Below, in pieces: positions 1 through 6,977 of a DNA stretch of 37,485 nucleotides. Position 1 is the stretch's first letter. Every line of letters begins with the position of its first letter. The notes beneath the pieces are model-generated. The model did not search any database. It worked only from the letters and a program-made list of their open reading frames with translations, and was not told the origin of the DNA. Position numbers and translations under genes: made by a program. This stretch comes from Leyella stercorea. Lineage in GTDB: Bacteria > Bacteroidota > Bacteroidia > Bacteroidales > Bacteroidaceae. Where the stretch lies: positions 1-37,485 of the forward strand of contig NZ_JADYUF010000036.1 in the NCBI RefSeq assembly GCF_021531655.1, given 5' to 3'.

Positions 1-1
1 G

Positions 2-49
2 AATGACAAGAGATTGGCTGCACTTAGAGAGTATGCTCAAACGGCTTGA
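2..49 (+). CDS. C-terminal end of an unidentified gene (partial)
   Basis: Fifteen codons open from the window edge and end in TGA at 47-49, reading NDKRLAALREYAQTA. The composition looks like a real C-terminus, but an overlapping frame (stop TAA at 55-57) is also open, so the frame choice is uncertain. No family can be named from so little sequence. Confidence 0.2.
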   Translation, partial: NDKRLAALREYAQTA

Positions 50-107
50 ATTCTAAATCCGAAACTTGAGTTAAATGATTATCATATATTGAGTTTAATA
101 ATAATTC

Positions 108-395
108 TCAACTTGCGGGATCAACCCATACACGAAGACGTATGGAATTGACACCAAGGTCGCGCAAGAGCGACATGCAGTCCTGCTCGGTACCGTTGCT
201 GTTGTAGAACTTTTTGCCTGAAGCCTGCATCTGTGTGAGCCAGCTCACGTCGGCACCCTTTGCAAAACCGGTCATGTCGTAGGTCGGTTCTTTCTGCGGA
301 ATTGTATCGTGGCCGTCGCTGCACGAAGATAACGTGACGAACGCCAAGGCAGCGAGTAGAAGCGGTTTAAGGAATGAAGAGAGTGTGAATTGGTC
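108..395 (-). pseudogene. GH53 arabinogalactan endo-beta-1,4-galactanase, N-terminal stump
   Basis: On the minus strand the frame reads a lipoprotein signal (FLKPLLLAALAFVTLSSC, lipobox Cys) and then the conserved opening of GH53 enzymes: FAKGADVSWLTQMQ, KKFYNSNG, QDCMSLLRDLGVNSIRLRVW. GH53 enzymes cleave beta-1,4-galactan and are usually 330-400 residues long. Here the frame stops about 80 residues after the signal, just after RVWVDP, so the TIM barrel and both catalytic glutamates are missing. No proper ATG is seen: the frame runs back into foreign sequence at about 396, so the 5' side is also a junction. This is a dead gene fragment. Family assignment is strong because this N-terminal motif string is characteristic. 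Confidence 0.8.
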
Positions 396-562
396 GCTCG
401 GATCAGAGCCATATACTACAGAATTCTCGCGGTCGACAATCTTGATTTCCTCCCACTTGGCTGTAAGTGTGTAGAATGCAGATAAGCTATGGTGTCAACC
501 TTGTTGGTTGCGAGCGCCGCTGTTCCCATCATCACACCATATAATATATTCTTTAGTTTCAT
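396..562 (-). pseudogene. Joined fragments of exported PUL protein(s)
   Basis: From an ATG at 562-560 (minus strand) the frame reads MKLKNILYGVMMGTAALAT, a typical Bacteroidetes export signal start. It is then lost to another frame, and a stretch reading YTLTAKWEEIKIVDRENSVVYGSD follows, in phase with the downstream GH53 stump. The first piece looks like the 5' end of a SusD-like or surface glycan-binding protein gene, and the second like the interior or C-terminus of another gene. Neither can be named firmly. The arrangement suggests internal deletions that joined gene ends. Confidence 0.5.
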
Positions 563-880
563 TATAGTTTTCTTTTTAGTATTTGTTTAAAGCAAACGGA
601 TTTTTACTTTCCACTTTTCCCTTTTCCCTTTTCCCCTCGGGGATTCTTCACTTTTCACTTTATCTCTTGAAGATTTGAAACGGATAGGTTTTCGGTTCGG
701 TTGCAAAATTACAACGAATAAAAGGAAAACCGCATCACAAATTGGACAAAAGGCAAAACAAAACAGACAAAAACGCTCGCAAACGCCCATAAACAAAGGG
801 TTTGGCCGAAATGTAAATGACAAAAGAAAGGATAGGGAGTGTCAGAAGTTTAAGCAGTAAGGATGTTGTATATATGTAGG
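563..880. other. Gene-free stretch with pyrimidine-rich low-complexity repeat
   Basis: No convincing gene is seen on either strand. Positions 605-660 are a C/T-rich repeat built of CACTTTTCCCTTTTCCC-like and TTCTTCACTTTTCACTTT units. The same repeat recurs at 34375-34470 between sufD and sufS. The remainder (661-880) is A-rich and featureless apart from short open frames of atypical composition. Confidence 0.5.
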
Positions 881-906
881 AGGGTATGGCGCCCCCGCCA
901 TACCCT
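881..906. repeat. REP-like hairpin, copy 1
   Basis: Perfect palindrome AGGGTATGGC / GCCATACCCT (10-bp arms) around a 6-nt loop. The flanks GTAGG before and GCGCA after are shared in inverted orientation with the copy at 8324-8349. Other members lie at 16635, 16688 and 35731. There is no U-run, so it is not a simple terminator. Confidence 0.7.
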
Positions 907-1008
907 GCGCAAGCAGTGGTGCAAATAATTGCAATACGAATGTATATGCTAACTGCTCAGGAGGGTAAAGTCAAGAGTCGAAAATATAAGAAGAAGGCTA
1001 TCTGTAGG

Positions 1009-1253
1009 AGGAGGGTGTTCAAAAGTCAATTATACGGGCTGAAAGCCCAATAAGCACATAGCCCAAGGCAGCGCCTTGGGTGTATGGATTGAAAATAGCA
1101 ATGCGCCCTGTAGGGGCAAAAGCATTGATAATTAACGCTTTTGCCCTTACAGGGCGCATTGTTTTTGGTGGCTTTTTACCTCAGGGCGGTGCCCTGGGCT
1201 ATGTGCTTCTGCCCCCTTCGGTGCGTGCTGCTTTGACTTTTGACACGCCCTCC
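1009..1253. mobile_element. Fold-back element with terminal inverted repeats (MITE-like), copy A
   Basis: The left end GGAGGGTGTTCAAAAGTCAA and the right end TTGACTTTTGACACGCCCTCC are imperfect inverted repeats of about 20 bp. Inside, nested inverted repeats fold almost the whole element: AAGCACATAGCCC (1050-1062) with GGGCTATGTGCTT (1197-1209), and CAATGCGCCCTGTAGGGGCA with its complement TGCCCTTACAGGGCGCATTG around 1098-1161. Small hairpins (CCCAAGGC/GCCTTGGG and CAGGGC/GCCCTG) are also present. No transposase is encoded. The left 27 bases recur at 16593-16619 in a second element with matching ends. A non-autonomous element mobilised in trans is a likely reading; the enzyme is unknown. Confidence 0.6.
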
Positions 1254-1300
1254 ACTGGCAATCACTCTTTCCCCACTAACAATTCAACGCTTTAAAAATG

Positions 1301-1410
1301 GACTCCTTTTGCACTCCAAAACGAGTCCTTTTGCTCTCTAAAAGGAGTCCTTTTGCCCTTCAAAACGAGTCCTTTTGCACTCCAAAAGGAGTCCTTTTGT
1401 TTTCCTGTCA
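1301..1410. repeat. 22-bp tandem repeat, five units
   Basis: Units start at 1301, 1323, 1345, 1367 and 1389, each opening GAGTCCTTTTG (first GACTCCTTTTG) and mostly continuing with CACTCCAAAA-like sequence. Unit ends alternate AAAAC and AAAAG. The last unit keeps only its first half. The period equals about two helical turns. There are no spacers, so it is not a CRISPR array. Confidence 0.85.
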
Positions 1411-1644
1411 TTTTACGCCACGTCGTCTGACGCGCAACAAACGAACCTTATGCCTTTATATTCAGCGAGTTAGCCGTGCGGTTGCTGCTCTGTTGCTCTC
1501 TTCGCCAGGAGCGCGGTTGGCAGCCGATTTTATGGCGTAAGCAGCAGAATGTTGGCATTGTTCTTCCGAGTATGACATTTTTTTTGTAATTTAACGCCGT
1601 GAAATAGAAACCATTAAAATGTCTTAACCCCACATGATATCGCA

Positions 1645-1920
1645 ATGAGAACTTTACTCTTCACCTTTATACTTGCGCTGCTCTCAGCGCTCACATCAGC
1701 CCAGACATTCAGCAATATAGCCATTGCTGAGGCTTCGACCGTGTGCTCCATAGCACAGGACGAGCAGGGAATGGTGTGGCTGGGCACCGAGAACGGACTC
1801 TACTCGTACGACGGCTACCGCACCATTCAGCACAACACATCTGCCGACGGCACACCCATGGCATCACGCCTGCGGAGTATTCAAGAGGATAAACAATGGA
1901 CCGACTTGTACATATATTAA
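1645..1920 (+). pseudogene. Hybrid two-component sensor (HTCS), N-terminal stump
   Basis: It encodes a signal peptide (MRTLLFTFILALLSALTSAQ) and then one recognisable two-component-regulator propeller repeat: residues 36-52 read SIAQDEQGMVWLGTENG, followed by LYSYDGY. Full HTCS proteins have 1300-1500 residues: periplasmic propellers, a membrane helix, histidine kinase, receiver and AraC output domains. Only about 79 residues survive. After about 1880 the frame runs into the start of the next gene, overlapping it to 1920. HTCS proteins activate polysaccharide utilization loci and are often divergent from them, as this stump is from the GH53 stump. It cannot be functional. Confidence 0.75.
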
Positions 1921-3602
1921 ATACCGACATACTGCCACCCCGCCAGTTCACCTTCCCGTTTTGCTACGAACCGCATCCGCTCTGCCGCCTTGCCGCCGCC
2001 GAAGTGCAACGCCACATCGTCGAGTCAGGCGTTTGGCATGGTGAGACGAGTTGTGGCAAAATGTTCGGAGTACTTGTAGTAAGATACGAATTAGGAGTTA
2101 GGAATTACGAATTAGGAGTTAGGAGTTGCGAGTTAGGAGTTGGGAATTACGAGTTAGGATTTATTGCCGCTTACTCCGGATTGCTTGCCGGTCGCAACGA
2201 CTGGGCTTACTTTGTGCCGCCCGTATTCGATGCCCAGCAACCCGACGGACACTTTAAGGTGACCGAACGCAGCATATCCGACATCAACAGAGAGATAGAC
2301 TGCATACGCCATTCGGATGAATACAAGCGTGTCAAAGCTGAAGAAGCGACGCTGCGACAGAAGGCTGCCGACCGTATTGCTGCCATGAAGCAGCGCATAG
2401 CAAGCGCCAAGGCTGAACGCGACCGTCGTCGCAGCGATGCCCAGGCAGGACTCGTGCACATCAGCGAAGCTGAAGCGGTTGCCATGACACGCGAGAGTCA
2501 GACGCTGAAGGCTGACCTTCGCCGGCTAAAGCAGCGTCTCGATGCAGAGCTTTCGGCTGCCCATGCCCTTACACAGCAGTACGACGAACGCATAGCAGCG
2601 TTGCGACAGCGCCGCCGAAGCATGAGCGACGAGTTGCAGCGGTGGCTCTTCACGCAATACCGCATGCTCAACGCGCGTGGCGAAGAGCGCGACCTCATCG
2701 ACATATTCAGCACCACCACACATGGCATTCCGCCCGCTGGGGCTGGCGACTGCTGCGCACCCAAGCTGTTGCAGTATGCCTACAGCCACGGACTCCAACC
2801 CGTGTGCATGGCTGAATTCTGGTGGGGTGAGTCGCCACGGCAGGAGATACGCCATCATCTGAGCTATTATCCCGCATGCCGTTCGAAGTGCCTGCCCATA
2901 CTGACGCACATGCTTCAGGGGCTCGACGTAGAACCCAATCCGCTCACGGCGACCGCATCGGAAGAGCTGAAGATAGTGTACGAGGACGACGCAATATGCG
3001 TTGTCGACAAGCCGGCAGGCATGCTCTCGGTGCCGGGCAAGGACAATGTGGAGAGCGTAGAGTCGATAATGCGACAGCGCTGGCTCCAGTATGACGGCAA
3101 TCCGATAATGGTGCACCGCCTCGACCGCGACACCAGCGGACTGATGGTAGTGGCACGCACACTCGAAGCCTATCATTCCCTGCAACAGCAGTTTGCCTGC
3201 CGCACCGCAGCCAAACGCTACGAGGCTGTGCTCGACGGCGTTCCTGCCACACATGAGGGCACAATCAGTCTGCCCCTGATGCCCGACATAATGGACCGTC
3301 CGCGCCAACGTGTCGACATGGAGCACGGCAAACCGTCGGTCACCACCTATCGTGTCGTCAGCACGCAGGGCGGTCGCACCCTCGTGTGGCTATATCCACA
3401 CACGGGTCGCACGCATCAGTTGCGCGTACACTGTGCCCACCCTCTCGGTCTTGCCACTCCAATTCTCGGCGATCCGCTATACGGACGCGGCACAGCAGCG
3501 CCACGAATGTATCTGCACGCAGCTGAACTGCAGATAATTCATCCCACAACTGGACAACGAATGAAGTGGTTGTCTACATTCATAGATAATTTATGGCAAT
3601 AA
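1896..3602 (+). CDS. RluA-family pseudouridine synthase with N-terminal coiled-coil extension
   Basis: Predicted to isomerise uridine to pseudouridine in rRNA or tRNA in the cytoplasm. The C-terminal half (about residues 350-565) is the catalytic domain, with HRLDRDTSGLMVVA holding the catalytic aspartate (residue 410), followed by the KRYEAVLDG and GRTHQLRVH motifs. The N-terminal half has a conserved Bacteroidetes segment (AAYSGLLAGRNDWAYFVPPVFD, about residues 90-111) and a charged coiled coil (about 125-245). This extended form, about 550 residues, is common in Bacteroidetes in place of the 220-330-residue forms. The ATG at 1896 lies inside the preceding HTCS stump, so the deletion that removed the sensor ended just upstream of this gene. 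A 21-bp repeat is inserted in frame at residues 64-88. The exact RNA target cannot be told. Confidence 0.85.
   Translation: MDRLVHILNTDILPPRQFTFPFCYEPHPLCRLAAAEVQRHIVESGVWHGETSCGKMFGVLVVRYELGVRNYELGVRSCELGVGNYELGFIAAYSGLLAGRNDWAYFVPPVFDAQQPDGHFKVTERSISDINREIDCIRHSDEYKRVKAEEATLRQKAADRIAAMKQRIASAKAERDRRRSDAQAGLVHISEAEAVAMTRESQTLKADLRRLKQRLDAELSAAHALTQQYDERIAALRQRRRSMSDELQRWLFTQYRMLNARGEERDLIDIFSTTTHGIPPAGAGDCCAPKLLQYAYSHGLQPVCMAEFWWGESPRQEIRHHLSYYPACRSKCLPILTHMLQGLDVEPNPLTATASEELKIVYEDDAICVVDKPAGMLSVPGKDNVESVESIMRQRWLQYDGNPIMVHRLDRDTSGLMVVARTLEAYHSLQQQFACRTAAKRYEAVLDGVPATHEGTISLPLMPDIMDRPRQRVDMEHGKPSVTTYRVVSTQGGRTLVWLYPHTGRTHQLRVHCAHPLGLATPILGDPLYGRGTAAPRMYLHAAELQIIHPTTGQRMKWLSTFIDNLWQ
2085..2159 (+). 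repeat. In-frame 21-bp repeat inside the pseudouridine synthase gene
   Basis: Units start at 2085, 2106, 2127 and 2148 (the last partial), each like TACGAATTAGGAGTTAGGAA. The 21-bp period keeps frame and yields YELGVRN, YELGVRS, CELGVGN and YELGF. It interrupts the conserved stretch between GKMFGVLVV and IAAYSGLLAG. Confidence 0.85.
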
Positions 3603-3701
3603 TATCATGTGTTGTGTAGTCACGAATTTCCATGAATTATCCATTAATTACTTATGTTATCGCTTTTTGCTTTGCGCATACATTTTTTTGTGCTTGTTTT
3701 A

Positions 3702-3733
3702 TTTGTGCATAAAAAAAAAAGTATGTACTTTTG
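3702..3733 (+). promoter_or_regulatory. Bacteroidetes-type promoter for the outer membrane protein gene
   Basis: TTTG at 3702-3705 and TACTTTTG (fits TAnnTTTG) at 3726-3733 are separated by 20 nt. The start codon at 3790 follows 56 nt later, and an A-run precedes the -7 element. Confidence 0.65.
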
Positions 3734-3789
3734 TACATTCAATGCCATATAATAGAATTAATCTTGAACAATTACTTAAAGAAATAACT

Positions 3790-6711
3790 ATGAAATCAAT
3801 TTATCTGATGCTTACTCTGCTGGTTGCTATGTTGCCGGTGGGAGCAAGTGGCTACAGTCCGCAACAACAGAACCAACAACAGAATCAACAACAAAGCAAG
3901 AAGAAGGAGCATACAGTCCGGATTAGTGGTAAAGTGAAGGATTCTTTCACTCAATTGGATCTGAAAGCCTTTGTCACCGTGATGAACCAGGACAGCACAG
4001 TGGTAGACACCATTACTACAAGTGGATGGGGACGAGACCTATTCTATAATGTTAATGTTCCAGCACGCCCAGCTACCTACATCATCAAGGCTGAGTGTGA
4101 CGGATATGAGACCAAATGTATAAACCACAGAATAAAATATATAGCACGCAACAAGTCGTTCGAGATGCCTGCGCTCTTTCTGAAAAAGAAGGCAAACAAG
4201 GAGGTGATGCTCGACGATGTTGTGGTGACAAGCACCAAAGTGAAGTTTGCCTACCGTGGCGACACACTTGTATATAACGCAAGCGCTTTCAATGTGCCCG
4301 ACGGTTCCATGCTCGACGTCCTTATCAGACAGATGCCGGGTGCGGAGATAAAGAGCAACGGCGACATCTATGTCAATGGCAAGAAGATAGACTATCTGCT
4401 GCTCAACGGTAAGGATTTCTTTAAGGGAAAGAACCAGATTATGCTTGACAATCTGCCCTACTATACTGTAAAGGAGCTAAAAGTGTACGACCGCTCTTCG
4501 GACAAGAGCCGACTTATGGGCAAGGAAGTGGCTAAGAAGGACTATGTGATGGATGTTGGACTGAAGCGTGAGTACAACCGTGGATACATAGCCAACATGG
4601 AGGCGGCGGGTGGCACCAAGGACCGATACCTTGGAAGACTATTCGGACTCTACTACACCGACCGCTCACGACTATCTATATTCGGCAATCTTAACAACAT
4701 GAACGAGACACGCCGACCGGGAGGAAAAGGCGACTGGTCGCCTGCCAACAGTCCTCAGGGACAGAAGACCACACGCAAAGTTGGCATCGACTTCAGCACA
4801 GCATCGAAGAATGACAAATTCAACGAGAAGGGCAACATAACGTTTGGCTGGGATAATACGCACGACATGTCGCGCAATTCAACGGAGAGTTTTGCCTCTG
4901 CCGGCAATATCTTTAGCCGCAACATCAGCGACTCGCGCACCAGCAACCATAATTTTAATCTTTATAACTCTATATCACTACAGGGAGAGACTGGATTAGT
5001 GTTTGATACAAGTATTGACTATTACGACAACAAGTCGTTGTCCGTAAGCCGTAGTGCCACTTATTCTGTCGAGCCTAACCGTTGGGGTGACATCAACTCT
5101 ACTATCGATTCCACATTCGCAGAGAATGTGCAGGGCACATTGCGTGACATTATCACCAACCGCTCGCTCAACCGCTCACTGTCAAAGGGACGCACGTTGA
5201 GTATTAATAGCGATTTGGAGACGTGGCACAAGTTGGCATGGGGCGACCGAATCGAAATGTCTGTGAATGTAAACTACAAAAACTCCAATCCTGACGAGAG
5301 TTTCAGTCTTAGCCGCAATGACTATTTTAAGACTGGCGACAAGGACCTGCGCAACTATTATAATGATAGAAAATCGAATAGCTATAGCTTGAATGCCAGC
5401 CTGAGCTATGGACTGGAGATACCATATACCAAATGGACTGTGCTGGCAGGACCCACTTTCTCGCAGGACTACAACTCAACAACGGGAATGAACTATCGTC
5501 TCGACCAACTTGGCGGCGAGTGGATGGCTAATCCGGAAATGATGTATGCCACTCTCCCGTCAAACATGCAGTTGCTTGAGGATGTGGTTGACAACAACAC
5601 AAGCAGACGCTACAATACATTGAAGAGAAATTCGGGCGGTAATATAACGTTTCGAAGAAATGCTGACGACTCGTATTTTCAAATAGAACTCAAGCTGGTT
5701 GATGAAGACGAGCGTATCAACTACCATAGTGCGGCTCTTGACACCACAGCCACAAGAAGCCGATTCGTGTTCCGACCTGATATGTTCTACTATAAATTTA
5801 ATAGTAAATTGAATTTGTTCGTTAGGTATTATGTGCAGAGCAGTTTTCCCGATTTCTTCAGAATTATGCCATATACGGATAATTCCAATCCGCTGTCGGT
5901 GACCGTGAACAATCCTAATCTGAAGAAATCGCTCTTTCACCACTACGACTTCAACTTGCGCCTTCGCGGACTCAAGAACCAGCAGTATGTGGGATTCTTC
6001 CTTACGGGTAACTTCTACCACAACAATGTAAGTGCGCGCACAAGATACAACACTCAGACGGGTGGCTACACATATATGAGCGACAATATCGGTGGAGGAG
6101 GCAACTGGGACTTCTGGTCAACCGTATCTTATGGTAGAGCTCTCGGCAAGGCCCGCTTGTTCAATCTCGACTATAAACTGTGGGTAAACGGACTGCGCCG
6201 CAAGGAATTCGACATTGCCTACGACGATGACCCTATGCAGGTATGCTACACTTTCAACTCAGAGTTGGGCAACAGCCTCTACTTGCATTTCCAAAAGGAG
6301 AAGTTGAGCATCAGCTTGGGTGGCAAGGTTGAATGGAAACACAGCGTCAGCGACCGCAGCAACTTCGATAAAATCAATGCCTACCAGTTTGACTATGGCG
6401 GCAGCATGACTTACACCTTGCCGTTGGGCATAACGCTATCTACCGATATCAAGGAGTATTGCCGTCGTGGCTACAGCGACAAATCGTTCAACACAAGTGA
6501 CCTTGTATGGAACGCCTCGCTCGCACGTTCGTTCTGCAAAGGCAAGCTGACGTTCACAGCCGAGGCTTTCGACATACTGCAGAATCTGTCGAGCACACAG
6601 TATAATGTAAGTGGACAAAGCCGTTCGGAGACATGGCTGAACAGCCTGCCAAGCTATGCGATGATGAAGGTGGCGTATAAGTTCAGCAAGTCGCCGAAGA
6701 ACAAAAAGTAA
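3790..6711 (+). CDS. TonB-dependent-receptor-like outer membrane beta-barrel protein
   Basis: A protein of 973 residues. Its signal peptide (MKSIYLMLTLLVAMLPVGAS) is followed by an unusual Q/N-rich linker with three QQQN-like units. Next come a carboxypeptidase-regulatory-like beta-sandwich (about residues 40-135), a plug-like domain (VMLDDVVVTSTKVKFAYRGD to about residue 270), and a long barrel rich in alternating aromatic strands, ending VAYKFSKSPKNKK. It resembles the barrel family Pfam calls OMP_b-brl_3. The frame is open upstream to 3607, but the ATG at 3790 is chosen because the signal peptide begins there and a promoter lies at 3702-3733. No SusD partner or enzyme is adjacent, so the ligand is unknown. 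Outer membrane location is well supported. Confidence 0.8.
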   Translation: MKSIYLMLTLLVAMLPVGASGYSPQQQNQQQNQQQSKKKEHTVRISGKVKDSFTQLDLKAFVTVMNQDSTVVDTITTSGWGRDLFYNVNVPARPATYIIKAECDGYETKCINHRIKYIARNKSFEMPALFLKKKANKEVMLDDVVVTSTKVKFAYRGDTLVYNASAFNVPDGSMLDVLIRQMPGAEIKSNGDIYVNGKKIDYLLLNGKDFFKGKNQIMLDNLPYYTVKELKVYDRSSDKSRLMGKEVAKKDYVMDVGLKREYNRGYIANMEAAGGTKDRYLGRLFGLYYTDRSRLSIFGNLNNMNETRRPGGKGDWSPANSPQGQKTTRKVGIDFSTASKNDKFNEKGNITFGWDNTHDMSRNSTESFASAGNIFSRNISDSRTSNHNFNLYNSISLQGETGLVFDTSIDYYDNKSLSVSRSATYSVEPNRWGDINSTIDSTFAENVQGTLRDIITNRSLNRSLSKGRTLSINSDLETWHKLAWGDRIEMSVNVNYKNSNPDESFSLSRNDYFKTGDKDLRNYYNDRKSNSYSLNASLSYGLEIPYTKWTVLAGPTFSQDYNSTTGMNYRLDQLGGEWMANPEMMYATLPSNMQLLEDVVDNNTSRRYNTLKRNSGGNITFRRNADDSYFQIELKLVDEDERINYHSAALDTTATRSRFVFRPDMFYYKFNSKLNLFVRYYVQSSFPDFFRIMPYTDNSNPLSVTVNNPNLKKSLFHHYDFNLRLRGLKNQQYVGFFLTGNFYHNNVSARTRYNTQTGGYTYMSDNIGGGGNWDFWSTVSYGRALGKARLFNLDYKLWVNGLRRKEFDIAYDDDPMQVCYTFNSELGNSLYLHFQKEKLSISLGGKVEWKHSVSDRSNFDKINAYQFDYGGSMTYTLPLGITLSTDIKEYCRRGYSDKSFNTSDLVWNASLARSFCKGKLTFTAEAFDILQNLSSTQYNVSGQSRSETWLNSLPSYAMMKVAYKFSKSPKNKK

Positions 6712-6721
6712 AGAAAAATGA

Positions 6722-6775
6722 CTCATCCGATATTTGGAGTGAAACTATAATTTATAAGTGCAAATATCGGATGAG
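6722..6775. terminator. Inverted repeat after the outer membrane protein gene
   Basis: CTCATCCGATATTT (6722-6735) pairs perfectly with AAATATCGGATGAG (6762-6775) across a 26-nt loop, starting 11 nt after the stop codon. No U-run follows, so it may act as an mRNA 3' stabiliser or a weak terminator. Confidence 0.5.
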
Positions 6776-6797
6776 CCTAATTTCATTGCATATCGCT

Positions 6798-6818
6798 CCC
6801 CTCTCTGCTGGAGAGGGG
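6798..6818. repeat. CCCCTCTC/GAGAGGGG dispersed hairpin
   Basis: CCCCTCTC and GAGAGGGG surround a 5-nt loop. A sister copy at 24448-24468 has CCCCTCCC and GGGAGGGG with a 5-nt loop. The arms change together, so this looks like a dispersed hairpin family. Confidence 0.6.
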
Positions 6819-6845
6819 TAGGGGACGGGCTTCGCTTTTAGTTGC

Positions 6846-6977
6846 ATTCGTCCGAAAAAGTGTAAGGTTTGCTTAATTATTCGTCCGAAAAAGTGTAAGG
6901 TTTACTTGATTATTCGTCCGAAAAAGTGTATATTTGCGTCGGATATTCATCATAAAAAGTGTAATTATGCAGAGAGA
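6846..6977 (+). repeat. 33-bp tandem repeat, four units, running over the ATPase start codon
   Basis: Units begin at 6846, 6879, 6912 and 6945, exactly 33 bp apart. The first three share ATTCGTCCGAAAAAGTGTA. The fourth is ATTCATCATAAAAAGTGTAA and includes the ATG at 6967. Units 1 and 2 continue AGGTTTGCTT / AGGTTTACTT, while unit 3 continues with the promoter -7 element. The period is three helical turns, so all copies face the same side of the DNA. Confidence 0.9.
6906..6936 (+). promoter_or_regulatory. Promoter embedded in the 33-bp repeats
   Basis: TATATTTG (6929-6936) fits TAnnTTTG, with TTG at 6906-6908 placed 20 nt upstream. It lies in the third repeat unit, giving a leader of about 25 nt that contains the fourth unit. 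Confidence 0.5.

Noticed and set aside
1080..1540. Plus-strand frames over 1080-1295 and 1298-1540
   Set aside because: They run through the fold-back element and the 22-bp repeat. The protein sequence is repetitive and has no homologous pattern.
2526..3326. Open frame of 266 codons on the minus strand
   Set aside because: It is antisense to the catalytic domain of the pseudouridine synthase, with no family motifs and a composition typical of a shadow frame.
6846..6977. CRISPR array
   Set aside because: Units are contiguous at 33 bp with no unique spacers, and the last unit overlaps a coding start. The 22-bp array at 1301-1410 is rejected for the same reason.
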